Shown here one piece after another: positions 1-8,562 of a DNA stretch of 64,000 bases. A model generated the notes under the pieces. The model searched no databases and was not told the origin of the DNA. It saw nothing but the letters and a program-made list of their open reading frames with translations. The stretch comes from SIRX01 sp965214475. Lineage in GTDB: Bacteria > Actinomycetota > Rubrobacteria > Rubrobacterales > Rubrobacteraceae. The stretch's first letter is position 1. Every line of letters starts with the position of its first letter. A program made the position numbers and the translations under genes. Location: NCBI GenBank assembly GCA_965214475.1, contig OZ243953.1, positions 2,976,001-3,040,000 on the forward strand, given 5' to 3'.

Positions 1-4
1 CCAT
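1..4 (-). CDS. Start of a divergent gene leaving the window (partial)
   Basis: On the minus strand an ATG at 4-2 is preceded by a clean Shine-Dalgarno AAGGAG (positions 15-10) with a 5-nt spacer. This is a convincing translation start, but only the first codon lies inside the window, so nothing can be said about the product. It would be divergent from the LOV-phosphatase gene at 131, sharing the 126-bp intergenic region. Confidence 0.55.
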
Positions 5-118
5 TTCGTCTCCTTTTTAGCCTTCACTCCGCACTCTAACATACCCTGCGCAGAGAGGTTTTAACCTTTCCAAAGCCACTTACCCGATAATTTGCAGGAC
101 TAGCAGTACGTGAACTTG

Positions 119-130
119 TAAGATGACAGT
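119..130 (+). promoter_or_regulatory. Putative -10 element for a leaderless mRNA
   Basis: TAAGAT at 119-124 lies 6 nt before the ATG at 131, so transcription would begin at or next to the start codon. No Shine-Dalgarno is visible before this ATG. No well-spaced -35 is seen, so this rests on the -10 and the start-codon distance only. Confidence 0.4.
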
Positions 131-2275
131 ATGAATAACATCTCCGCCCAAAGTACGGGAGGTCTGGCGCCTTTTCTGGAACGTGCCCTGGAGGCTAGCT
201 CCAACGGTATCGTCATTACGGACCCGGAAAAGCCGGATAACCCCATCATTTACGTCAATGCGGCGTTCGAGAGGATCACCGGCTACCCGCCCGAAGAAGT
301 CCTGGGATACAACTGCCGCTTTCTGCAAGGGAAGGACACGTCGCAGCCGGAACTGGACGAGCTGCGAACGGCGATCCGTAAAAGACGAGACTGCCGGATA
401 GTGCTGGAAAACTACCGTAAGGATGGCACGCTTTTCTGGAACGAGTTGTACGTTTCTCCGGTCTTCGATGCGGAAGGACGCTTGACGAATTTTGTCGGCG
501 TACAGAACGACATTACCGAGCGCTACCGTTTCGAAGACGTTCTGCACGAGAGTGAGGAGCGGCTGCGGATGGCGATGCGCGCCGGGCGTATAGGTATGTG
601 CGAGCGGAGCGCCGGGATGGATAGCCTCGTGTGCTCCGAAGGCTTCGCGGAGATCTTCGGTTTTCCTACCGGGCACCTGAACCCGACTTACGAGGAGTTG
701 ATCGAAAAGGTTCATCCCGACGACCGCGAATATTTGCAAAACGCCCAGAGAGCCGCGGCCTTAGAGGGGGAATCGCACGAGGCGGAATACCGGGTGGTCC
801 ATCCTGACGGCAGCGTGCGCTGGGTCGCGGAGCGCGGACGTATCTACCGGAATGCCCGGGGAGAGCTGGAACGTACCATCGGGATCATCCAGGACATTAC
901 GGAGCGCAAGCGGGCCGAGGAGGAGCGAAGCTCGTTGCTCGAACGCGAGCGGCAGGCGCGAGAATGGGCTGAGCGCGCGACCCGGCGAATGTTCGTCTTG
1001 GAAGAAGCCAGCTCGACCCTCTCGGCCTCGCTCGACTACGAGGCTACCCTGAAACGGGTCACTGAGGTCTTCGTACCCAACCTCGCCGACTGGTGTCTGG
1101 TGGACATGATAGACGAGGACGGCTCCGTGAGCCGGATGGCGCAGGCCCACGTAGACCCTGACAAAGAGCGACTCCTAGAGGAGATGGAGAACCAGTCCCG
1201 CTACGTCGTATGCGCGCCCGAGGTCTCAGAGGTGCTCGCCTCCGGCCGGCCGTTTCTGGGAACGAATACTGGGAAGGACTTACTAAGACAACTGCTGGTA
1301 ACGGAAGTTTCGCCAGGCGCGTCGGAAACGGAGGATAGCCCGTTTATGCTGCCGGATTTGGAGGCGTATTCTTACGTAGTCGTGCCGCTCGTCGCGCGGG
1401 GACGGACGCTGGGCGCCGTCACCCTGGTCTCTTCCAACCCCGAGAAGCATTATGAGAAAGAGGACCTTTCGTTGGCCGAAGAACTTGCCAACCGGTGCGG
1501 CCTCGCTTTGGAGAGTGCCCGTCTCTACCGCGAGCAGAGTTACGTGGCCCGGACGTTGCAGAGAGGTCTGTTGCTCCAGGATCTACCGGAGATACCCGGG
1601 GTGGAGATCGGGCTGGAATACTTGTCTGTCGGCCAGGAGAGCGAGGTAGGCGGCGACTTCTACGACTTGATAGACACCCACTACGACGGCTGGCTTTGCC
1701 TATTGGGGGATGTCAGCGGGAAAGGTGCCCGGGCCGCCACGTCAACAGCCTTGATCCTGTACGCCCTCCGCGCCGTGGCCTTCCAGGGAGACAAACCCTC
1801 CATGATCCTCTCCGCGTTGAACGAAGCGATGCTGCGTCAAGAGTCGGACACTCAATTCTGCACCGCAATCTGCGCCCGTCTCGAACCTGAGGAGTGCGAG
1901 GGCGAAGCCGTCAAACTAACGCTCGCTCGCGGCGGACACCCACCACCACTGCTGCTGCGCGGTTCCGGGGCCGTAGAAGAGTTGGGCGAGCCGGGCCGCG
2001 CAATAGGAGTCTTCGAAGAGCTGGAGCTAGAAAACCTGACCATGCGTCTCGAACCTGGAGACACGCTAGTCCTCTACACCGACGGCGTAACGGAGGCCCG
2101 CTCCCTGAACGGAACCTTCTTCGGCGAAGACCGTTTGAGGAGCCTAGTGCAAGACTGTGCCGGACAGGACGCCGTAGCGGTAGCCGAAGGTATAAAAGAC
2201 GCTGTTCTGGACCACCGGGACGGCAGCCCGGGCGACGACGTGGCGATCCTGGTGCTGAAAGTTTCAGGCTCTTAG
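131..2275 (+). CDS. LOV-PAS-GAF-SpoIIE (PP2C) protein phosphatase, putative blue-light-regulated RsbU-type
   Basis: A 714-aa cytoplasmic sensor phosphatase. Residues about 20-130 are a LOV photoreceptor domain, not a generic PAS: the motif GYNCRFLQG carries the adduct-forming Cys62, and the FMN-contact residues sit at the canonical offsets (N61, R63, Q66, R79, N94, N104, Q125). A second PAS domain covers about 142-258, followed by a short charged, coiled-coil-like linker, a GAF domain (about 290-470) and a SpoIIE/PP2C domain (about 490-712) with metal-binding acidic motifs GGDFYDL, GDVSGKG and DDVAIL. By family knowledge such phosphatases dephosphorylate an anti-anti-sigma factor (RsbV/SpoIIAA type). 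No sigma factor, RsbW or RsbV gene is nearby, so the partner is encoded elsewhere. Its stop overlaps the stop of the convergent cyclase gene (2272-2275). Confidence 0.93.
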   Translation: MNNISAQSTGGLAPFLERALEASSNGIVITDPEKPDNPIIYVNAAFERITGYPPEEVLGYNCRFLQGKDTSQPELDELRTAIRKRRDCRIVLENYRKDGTLFWNELYVSPVFDAEGRLTNFVGVQNDITERYRFEDVLHESEERLRMAMRAGRIGMCERSAGMDSLVCSEGFAEIFGFPTGHLNPTYEELIEKVHPDDREYLQNAQRAAALEGESHEAEYRVVHPDGSVRWVAERGRIYRNARGELERTIGIIQDITERKRAEEERSSLLERERQAREWAERATRRMFVLEEASSTLSASLDYEATLKRVTEVFVPNLADWCLVDMIDEDGSVSRMAQAHVDPDKERLLEEMENQSRYVVCAPEVSEVLASGRPFLGTNTGKDLLRQLLVTEVSPGASETEDSPFMLPDLEAYSYVVVPLVARGRTLGAVTLVSSNPEKHYEKEDLSLAEELANRCGLALESARLYREQSYVARTLQRGLLLQDLPEIPGVEIGLEYLSVGQESEVGGDFYDLIDTHYDGWLCLLGDVSGKGARAATSTALILYALRAVAFQGDKPSMILSALNEAMLRQESDTQFCTAICARLEPEECEGEAVKLTLARGGHPPPLLLRGSGAVEELGEPGRAIGVFEELELENLTMRLEPGDTLVLYTDGVTEARSLNGTFFGEDRLRSLVQDCAGQDAVAVAEGIKDAVLDHRDGSPGDDVAILVLKVSGS

Positions 2276-2940
2276 CGGAGAAGCTCCATCGCAACAGCCC
2301 TTACCGGCGCCCCGTCCGAGTCGCCGAGCTTGATGGGAAATAAGCTCAGTATGGAGTCAGGGAAGTCCACAGCTCCGATGCCGGTGAGATTCTCGGCGAT
2401 AATGCAGCCCGCTCCGCAGAGGAGTTTGTGGACCGGGTAGCCTTCCGGGTGTGGGCTTTCCAGCACGGTCTCGTCCACGCTCAGGGCGTCTATGGCGACG
2501 GTTTTGACGCCGCTGTCCAGTAAGAGTTGCGCCACGCGGCGGTCGAGGAACGGGTGATCGTAGTATTGGGGCGTCCCGTAGTGCCCGTCCCACCCAGTCC
2601 ACACGACGGCGATGACGTCTTCGGAGAGCAGGTCTTCGTAGGGGTGCAGGTCCTCTACCGTGATGCGGCTGCGGGGTTCTTTGCCGCGCGCGTCCATCAG
2701 CACGGCTGGGCCTACGAATAGCTCCAGGTCCATTTCGTCTATGCTGGACCCGTCTTCTACGAAGTGGCAGGGGGAGTCTACGTGGGTGCCGGAGTGAGAG
2801 CCGAGGTGCAGGCTGAGGACGTTCATGCCGTCACGGAATATGGTGGCTGCGGGTTCGAAGCAGGGAACGGGGTCGCTGGGGAAGACTTGGGTGTTCTCGT
2901 CTATCCGGTGGGAGAGGTCTATTATGCTCCCGATCTTCAC
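2272..2940 (-). CDS. Cyclase family protein (kynurenine formamidase-like metal hydrolase)
   Basis: A 222-aa member of the cyclase/arylformamidase fold (PF04199 type). The metal-binding signature HSGTHVDSPCHF lies near residues 45-56. A longer reading frame extends upstream, but its first 69 codons overlap the permease and look like out-of-frame protein. I choose GTG at 2940, which overlaps the permease stop as GTGA and so suggests translational coupling. Family members open cyclic amides or formamides of amino-acid or pyrimidine-like compounds. Paired with an NCS1 transporter, the likely role is hydrolysis of an imported nucleobase- or hydantoin-like compound, but the substrate cannot be read from the sequence. 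Confidence 0.85.
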   Translation of the reverse strand: MKIGSIIDLSHRIDENTQVFPSDPVPCFEPAATIFRDGMNVLSLHLGSHSGTHVDSPCHFVEDGSSIDEMDLELFVGPAVLMDARGKEPRSRITVEDLHPYEDLLSEDVIAVVWTGWDGHYGTPQYYDHPFLDRRVAQLLLDSGVKTVAIDALSVDETVLESPHPEGYPVHKLLCGAGCIIAENLTGIGAVDFPDSILSLFPIKLGDSDGAPVRAVAMELLR

Positions 2941-4301
2941 CTGCGGAAGCCGCTGGTTGGGGCGGGTGAGCGTTGGGCGAAGCGGTTGAGCAGGGCGCGG
3001 GCGAGCAGGTACAGGACGAAGGTCAGGGCGAAGCTCGGTAGGGTTGCGCCGAAGGATAGCGGGCTGACCTGGGTCCAGTAGAACGCCGCCCCGGCCCCGA
3101 CGAGGTAGGCTATCCAGGCCGCAATGTTGTACCCGCCCGTGTACCAATACTCACCGCCGCTGCGTTTGAGTACCTCACTGGCGTCGTAGTTCCCGCGCTT
3201 CAGGATCCAGTAGTCGGCCAGCATAATGGCGAATACCGGAATGAAGAGCGTCCCGATCAGGAGCAGGAAGTTCTGGAACTGGTCCAGAATCCCCGTCCAC
3301 AGAGCCCCTAAAACGGTGATGACGCCGATGGCGAGCGCCGGCTTCCAGAACGCATCCTGCGGCCAGATGTTCAAATAGCTCATCACGGCCCCGTAAACTG
3401 CCATCACATTCGTCGTCATGACCGAGAGGAAGATGACCAGCGCCGCCGGGATGCCGAACCCGAAGCCCGAGAGGAGCACCGTCGGGTCGAAGGTCTGTTG
3501 CAGACCGTTCAGGATGGAGAAGCCAGAGACCGTCGCCCCGAGACCCATCGCGACGAGGGTGGCTACGACGTAGCCGATCATGGTTCCGCCCATTCCCCCT
3601 GCCTGGCTCTTGGCGTGCCGGTTGAAGTCCGCTGCCAGGACGTACCAGGAGAAGGCCGTCGCCACCACGATGTCGAAGGCGATGGCCGACGTGATGCCGT
3701 TCCGTTTCTCGACCTGCATGGTCAGCAGGTTGCCTACACTGAACTCCGTAAAGAGCTTGTAGAAGACTACGGCGGCGAGGATCAGCATAGAGGTCGCCAC
3801 CAGGAACTCCATCCGTTCGATCCCTACGTGTCCGCGGAGAACAATGAGCACCACGATGACCTCGCACAGGATCGTGAAGAGCGGCAGGTTGGAGTAGCCG
3901 AACGTGGCATCTATGGCGTAATTCATGCTCATGCCGGCCAGTAGCGCCTGCACCCAGCTCCAGCCAACCAGGATCACAAGGTTTACCGCCGCCGGCAGGT
4001 TGCTTCCACGAATGCCAAAAGCCCCCCGAGAAAGCACCATCGTCGGCAACCCGGTTCGCGTCCCCATGTTCCCGACCAATGCGAGCCCGACGGCCCCGAC
4101 CACCGACCCAACCAGCACGATCCAAAGCGCCCTTAGGTACGGTAAGTCCGGCACCAGAAGCATCCCCGTAAGGATCGTAGTGACCACCACATTTGCCCCG
4201 AGCCACATCGTGATGGCATTACCGAACCCCATAGTGCGGTTGCCTTGGGGAGACTCGTCTATGGTGTCGTTGCCGAACTTCGAGATGATCCTCTGCCACA
4301 T
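2937..4301 (-). CDS. NCS1 family nucleobase:cation symporter (cytosine/purine permease-like)
   Basis: A 454-aa polytopic membrane protein with about 12 hydrophobic segments. The N-terminal region with MGFGNAITMWLGANVVV, followed by a glycine-rich LVGNMGTRTGLPTMVLSRGAFG, is typical of NCS1 transporters (CodB, PucI, hydantoin permeases). They import cytosine, purines, allantoin or hydantoins with Na+ or H+. The gene is transcribed with, and overlaps, the downstream cyclase-family hydrolase, so the pair looks like an uptake and ring-opening module. The start is ATG at 4301. The exact substrate is unknown. Confidence 0.88.
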   Translation of the reverse strand: MWQRIISKFGNDTIDESPQGNRTMGFGNAITMWLGANVVVTTILTGMLLVPDLPYLRALWIVLVGSVVGAVGLALVGNMGTRTGLPTMVLSRGAFGIRGSNLPAAVNLVILVGWSWVQALLAGMSMNYAIDATFGYSNLPLFTILCEVIVVLIVLRGHVGIERMEFLVATSMLILAAVVFYKLFTEFSVGNLLTMQVEKRNGITSAIAFDIVVATAFSWYVLAADFNRHAKSQAGGMGGTMIGYVVATLVAMGLGATVSGFSILNGLQQTFDPTVLLSGFGFGIPAALVIFLSVMTTNVMAVYGAVMSYLNIWPQDAFWKPALAIGVITVLGALWTGILDQFQNFLLLIGTLFIPVFAIMLADYWILKRGNYDASEVLKRSGGEYWYTGGYNIAAWIAYLVGAGAAFYWTQVSPLSFGATLPSFALTFVLYLLARALLNRFAQRSPAPTSGFRR

Positions 4302-4343
4302 GGCTTCCCCTATAGCGGTCGTGTAGGTCCGGCTTTATACAGC

Positions 4344-4370
4344 TACTGTAACCCTGCGTCAATACTGTAA
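4344..4370. repeat. Direct repeat TACTGTAA x2 in the permease/USP intergenic region
   Basis: The octamer TACTGTAA occurs at 4344-4351 and 4363-4370, 19 bp apart, in the 241-bp gap between the divergent permease and universal stress protein genes. The spacing is close to two helical turns, as for a dimeric regulator, but no regulator can be assigned and chance is possible. Confidence 0.3.
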
Positions 4371-4542
4371 GCCAGATGAAAGTATGCTGATATGGCCGAC
4401 GGTACAAAGTTACGTCGGGAGACTGTAGGTATTGATGTATCTCGGGATAGTTTGCCCGGGTTTCGTGTTGGAGAAGGGACCGTGTAACGTCGGGCCCCGG
4501 ACAATAGTATGATGGATGCGGACAAAGATAGGAGGCTTTGGG

Positions 4543-5448
4543 ATGAGTATGTTTCCGACGAAAATTCTGCTGGCGACGGATGGCTCTCCGGAGGCCGTTC
4601 TGGCGACTCGGGCGGCGATCGAGATGGCGGGCAGGACAGGTTCTGAATTGGGTGTAGTTCACGTGGAGGAGGTGCCGGTGCTGGCGCACTCCTACACCGG
4701 GCGGGAGGCTGAGGAAGGGGAGGCGACCCGCGCCCGGCGGTGGTTGGAAGAGCAAGTCGAGAAGATCGAGGAGGCCGGCGGAAACGTGGCGGAGTCTCAG
4801 CTACGCCTCGGGCGCCCGGCGCACCAGATCGTACGCCTCAGCGAGGAGATGGAGGCTGGGCTCGTGGTGATCGGAAACCAGGGCCTGAGCGCCTTCCGGC
4901 GGTTCCTTATGGGTAGCGTCTCGGAGATGGTCATGCACTATGCACAGTGTCCCGTCTACGTGGTGCGTGGGGGCGCGGGAGAAGAGCGCCTACCGCAACG
5001 GGTCCTGCTCGCGACCGACGGCTCTACACGTTCGGAGGCCGCAGCCGGGGTGGCTGCCGAGTTCGCAGAGAAACTAGGCTCCGAGCTTTACCTGGTTCAC
5101 GTGGAGGTGGTGCCGAGTGTGTTCGCGATGCCGGACGTCAAAACCGAAGACATCGATTACGATGATTCGTTGCCCGAAAATATCGAGCGGGAGGGCCGTA
5201 AGAGGCTCGAAAACCAGACCCGTCAGGTAGAGGAGGCCGGAGGCAAGGTGTCGAAGTCCTATCTGCGCGCCGGGGACCCCACCCGGGAGATCGTCAACCT
5301 GGCAGACGATCTAGATGCGGGCGCTATCATAGTTGGGAGCCGGAGCTTCGGAGCGTTGGAGCGTGCCCTGCTGGGCAGCGTCCCAGAAGGTGTCGTCCGC
5401 CACGCCCACTGCCCGGTAATGGTCGTGCGGGAGAACGGCTCCGACTGA
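4543..5448 (+). CDS. Tandem universal stress protein (two UspA domains)
   Basis: A 301-aa protein made of two UspA domains (about 4-143 and 154-297). Both begin with the nucleotide-binding ATDGS loop and end with the ATP-binding glycine pattern (GNQGLSAFRRFLMGS in the first, GSRSFGALERALLGS in the second), so both halves should bind ATP. I choose ATG 4543 because GGAGG at 4531-4535 precedes it by 7 nt; a frame extension to 4516 has no comparable signal. Such proteins support survival in starvation, oxidative or UV stress. It is monocistronic and convergent with the aldehyde dehydrogenase at 5486. Confidence 0.93.
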   Translation: MSMFPTKILLATDGSPEAVLATRAAIEMAGRTGSELGVVHVEEVPVLAHSYTGREAEEGEATRARRWLEEQVEKIEEAGGNVAESQLRLGRPAHQIVRLSEEMEAGLVVIGNQGLSAFRRFLMGSVSEMVMHYAQCPVYVVRGGAGEERLPQRVLLATDGSTRSEAAAGVAAEFAEKLGSELYLVHVEVVPSVFAMPDVKTEDIDYDDSLPENIEREGRKRLENQTRQVEEAGGKVSKSYLRAGDPTREIVNLADDLDAGAIIVGSRSFGALERALLGSVPEGVVRHAHCPVMVVRENGSD

Positions 5449-5485
5449 CCCGAGAAAGCGAGCCAGCCAGAGCTTGCGAGCTTTT

Positions 5486-6922
5486 CTATCCCAAGCTCGT
5501 CATAACGTGCTTTATGCGGGTGTAGTCTTCGAGGCCGTACATGGAGAGGTCCTTGCCGTGTCCGGAGTGCTTGAAACCGCCGTGGGGCATCTCGGCGACG
5601 AGCGGGATGTGGGTGTTGATCCAGACGCACCCGAAGTCCAGTCGCCGGCTGACCCGCATCGCCCGGCCGTGGTCCTGGGTGAAGACGCTCGAAGCGAGCC
5701 CGTACTTCACGCCGTTGGCCCACCGGACTGCCTCGTCTTCCTCGGAGAACTGCTGAACGGTGATGACGGGACCGAAGATCTCGTTCTGAGATGCTTCGTC
5801 ACCCTGCTGCAACCCAGAGACTACTGTAGGGGAATAGAAGAAACCTCCATTGCCGACCGGCTCACCGCCGGTTACGATCTCTGTGTGGCCGGGAAGGCGC
5901 TCCACCATGCCGGAGACGTGCTCTAGCTGATTCTTGTTGTTGAGGGGCCCGTAGAGGACCTCTTCGTCATCGGGAGCGCCGGTCTTGGTGTTCTTTGCCT
6001 GTTCTGTGAGGGCGGCGACGAAGTCATCGTAGGCGCCAGGGGCGGCGAGCACGCGGGTGGCGGCGGTGCAGTCTTGGCCGGCGTTGAAGTAGCCGGCCCC
6101 GGCGATCTCCTCGGCCGCAGCTTCCAGGTCCGCGTCGTCGAAGACGATGACCGGGGCCTTGCCGCCTAACTCCAGGTGCGTCCGCTTGAGGTCTTTCGCT
6201 GCGGCTTCTGCCACCTGCATGCCAGCCCGAACGGAGCCGGTGATGGAGACCATATGCGGTGTCGGGTGCGCGACGAGGGCGCTTCCGGTTTCGCGATCGC
6301 CGCAGACTACGTTGAAGACGCCTTCGGGCAGGAACTCTGCGGCTAATTCGGCCAGCATGACGGTGGTGATGGGCGTGGTGTCGGAGGGTTTTATGACGAC
6401 GGTGTTACCGGCGGCGATTGCCGGCGCGAACTTCCAGACGGCCATCATCATCGGGTAGTTCCAGGGCGTTACCTGGGCGCAGACGCCGACCGGCTCGCGG
6501 CGGATAAACGAGGTGTAGCCTTCCAGGTATTCTCCGGCGGACTTGCCTTCCAGGCAGCGGGCCGCGCCGGCGAAAAAGCGGATCTGGTCGGCGGCGGCCG
6601 GTATCTCCTCTTCCATCGTGAGTCCGATAGGCTTGCCGGTGTTCTCCGACTCGGCTCGTACGATCTCCTCGCCACGTTCCTCGATGACGTCGGCGATCCG
6701 GAGCAGGGCAAGCTGACGCTCGGACGGCGTCGTGTCCCGCCAGGACTCGAACGCTTTCTCAGCCACCTCGAAGGCCCTATCTACGTCTTCTGCGCCAGAG
6801 AGTGGCGCCTGGGCGAAAGTCTCTCCGGTTGACGGGTTGACGAGGTCGTAGGTGCGGCCATCAGCGGGCTCTACATGCTCCCCTCCGATGAAGTTCTGTA
6901 TCTTGCGGGTCTTCGTGTCCAT
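5486..6922 (-). CDS. Gamma-aminobutyraldehyde dehydrogenase-like NAD(P)-dependent aldehyde dehydrogenase
   Basis: A 478-aa ALDH-superfamily enzyme. Landmarks are PWNYP, the cofactor-binding ITGSVRAG, the general base glutamate in HLELGGKAP and the nucleophile Cys in FNAGQDCTAATR; the GQDCTA form is typical of aminobutyraldehyde dehydrogenases (PatD/PuuC type). The start is ATG 6922 with AAGGAG just upstream. It is the last gene of the polyamine operon and would oxidise 4-aminobutanal, made by the transaminase or amine oxidase upstream, to GABA. The GABA would then feed the transaminase at 27993. A role on a related amino-aldehyde such as 3-aminopropanal is possible. Confidence 0.88.
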   Translation of the reverse strand: MDTKTRKIQNFIGGEHVEPADGRTYDLVNPSTGETFAQAPLSGAEDVDRAFEVAEKAFESWRDTTPSERQLALLRIADVIEERGEEIVRAESENTGKPIGLTMEEEIPAAADQIRFFAGAARCLEGKSAGEYLEGYTSFIRREPVGVCAQVTPWNYPMMMAVWKFAPAIAAGNTVVIKPSDTTPITTVMLAELAAEFLPEGVFNVVCGDRETGSALVAHPTPHMVSITGSVRAGMQVAEAAAKDLKRTHLELGGKAPVIVFDDADLEAAAEEIAGAGYFNAGQDCTAATRVLAAPGAYDDFVAALTEQAKNTKTGAPDDEEVLYGPLNNKNQLEHVSGMVERLPGHTEIVTGGEPVGNGGFFYSPTVVSGLQQGDEASQNEIFGPVITVQQFSEEDEAVRWANGVKYGLASSVFTQDHGRAMRVSRRLDFGCVWINTHIPLVAEMPHGGFKHSGHGKDLSMYGLEDYTRIKHVMTSLG

Positions 6923-6946
6923 GAAACTCTCCTTTCTCTAGTTCTG

Positions 6947-8554
6947 CTAAGTGGCGCTTGTTGTCTGGGTCCGCTCTTTCAGGTCTGCGAGTACCTCACG
7001 GGCGCAGTTCCTGCCGGGCGCGCCGTAGACCGCCCCGCCGGGCCAGGCGCCAGAGCCACAGAGGTAGAGGTTCTCTACGGGCGTGCGATAGTCAGCGTAG
7101 CCAGCAACCGGACGGTTGCCGAACATGCCTTTTGGCAGCATCTCACCATGAAAAATGTTGCCACCGGTAATGCCGATAGTTTCTTCGATGTCCGGTGGTC
7201 CCAGCACCTGCACGTGCTCGATGGCGTCCGGCAGGTTCGGCGCGTACTCGGCAAGGGTGTCGATGATGTTGTCTCCGATCTCTTTCCGCCGCTCTTCCCA
7301 CGAGCCATGAGCCAGTTTATAGGGTGCGTACTGGCAGAACAGGCTCATGGTGTGCTTGCCGGGTGGCGCTAGCCCGTCTTCGGTCGCGCTCTGGATGTAC
7401 CCTTCCATAAACGGTTTTTCGGACGGCTGGCCTCTCTCGCAGTCTTTCCAGGCTCTCTCCAGGTAGTCGATGGAAGGGTTGATCATTATGCCGCCCGTGT
7501 GCTGTGGTCCAACCTCTTTGCCGGGCATCGCGGCAAAGTCCGGCAAATCGCCAAGGCCCAGAAGTACCTTAACGACGGAACCTTTGACGCTCATCTTTTC
7601 CAGTACCTGTACCAGATCCGTCGGGAGATGCTCCGCCCCGACCATGTTTAGGTAGGTGCGGTGAGGGTCCGCGTTGGAGAGAATGACATCGGCCTCGAAG
7701 TAGCGTCCGTCTTGCGTGTAGACCCCGTACGCTACACCGTCACGGATCTCGGTTCCGGACACTTCCGCGCTTGTCCGGATCTCAGCCCCGTACTCTCTGG
7801 CGGAGGAGGCGAGGGCTTCGGCGATGGTCCCCATGCCGCCGCGGACGAATCCCCAGGCACCCTGATGGCCCTCTATGGAACCGAGTACGTGGTGGAACTT
7901 CACGTAGGCGGTGCCCGGGGTGCGGGGACCCGCGTTCGTGCCGATTACTCCTCCGGCGGAGAGGGGAGCTTTTATCTCCTCGGACTCGAAGTAGTCGTCG
8001 AGGATTTCGGCGATACTCTTTTCCGTCAGGGTGTGCCAGTCTTCCGTCCCTTGCGGTCTGTCGAAGGCGCGTTCTATCTCCGATTCGTTCGGCGCGGGAC
8101 CATCCATTAGCGGCCGCATCCGGCAGATTATGCGATCCCACATCGCCCAGTAAGCGTCGTAAGCTATGACGTCTTTTTTAGAGAACTTGGAGATTTGCTC
8201 CTTTGTTTTTGCTTCGTCCAGATACAGCGTGAGGTGACGCCCATCCGGAAACGGGTTGAATAGCTGGGGATCGAAGGCCCGGACGTCGTAGCCGTGGCGG
8301 ACCAGCTCTAACTCCCGGATCACCTCCGGCAACAACAGGTTGCAGACGTAGGAGCAAGTCGAGAGCTTGTAGCCCGGGAACGCTTCCTCGGTGACGGTCG
8401 CGCCCCCGATCACCTCGCGTCGCTCTAAAACCAGAACTCGCTTACCGGACCTTGCCAAGTAGCCGGCAGAGATGAGGCCATTGTGTCCTGACCCGACCAC
8501 GATAGCATCGTAACGATTTCCGGTCGGCTCGCCGTTCTGGTTAGACCTACTCAC
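6947..8554 (-). CDS. Phytoene-desaturase-like FAD-dependent oxidoreductase (PYROXD2/CrtI superfamily)
   Basis: A 535-aa flavoprotein with an N-terminal Rossmann motif (VVGSGHNGLISAGYLA) and the VLERREVIGGATVTEE continuation, a mid-region GGMGTIAEAL, and a C-terminal FAD-binding segment ending YLCGSGAWPGGAVYGAPG. This is the branch related to CrtI-like desaturases and PYROXD2, often of unknown substrate. No carotenoid gene is nearby; its position inside a polyamine-degradation operon suggests oxidation of an amine or amine-derived intermediate, which is inference. The start is GTG at 8554, 8 nt after the metallo-beta-lactamase stop. Confidence 0.85.
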   Translation of the reverse strand: MSRSNQNGEPTGNRYDAIVVGSGHNGLISAGYLARSGKRVLVLERREVIGGATVTEEAFPGYKLSTCSYVCNLLLPEVIRELELVRHGYDVRAFDPQLFNPFPDGRHLTLYLDEAKTKEQISKFSKKDVIAYDAYWAMWDRIICRMRPLMDGPAPNESEIERAFDRPQGTEDWHTLTEKSIAEILDDYFESEEIKAPLSAGGVIGTNAGPRTPGTAYVKFHHVLGSIEGHQGAWGFVRGGMGTIAEALASSAREYGAEIRTSAEVSGTEIRDGVAYGVYTQDGRYFEADVILSNADPHRTYLNMVGAEHLPTDLVQVLEKMSVKGSVVKVLLGLGDLPDFAAMPGKEVGPQHTGGIMINPSIDYLERAWKDCERGQPSEKPFMEGYIQSATEDGLAPPGKHTMSLFCQYAPYKLAHGSWEERRKEIGDNIIDTLAEYAPNLPDAIEHVQVLGPPDIEETIGITGGNIFHGEMLPKGMFGNRPVAGYADYRTPVENLYLCGSGAWPGGAVYGAPGRNCAREVLADLKERTQTTSAT

Positions 8555-8562
8555 CCAAACGC

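Noticed and set aside
3175..4206. 343-aa minus-strand frame over the permease
   Set aside because: Out-of-frame shadow of the NCS1 permease, very rich in Gly/Arg.
5449..5485. Terminator between the stress protein and aldehyde dehydrogenase
   Set aside because: Only weak, imperfect pairing (AAAGC/GCTTT) and no proper T-run was found.
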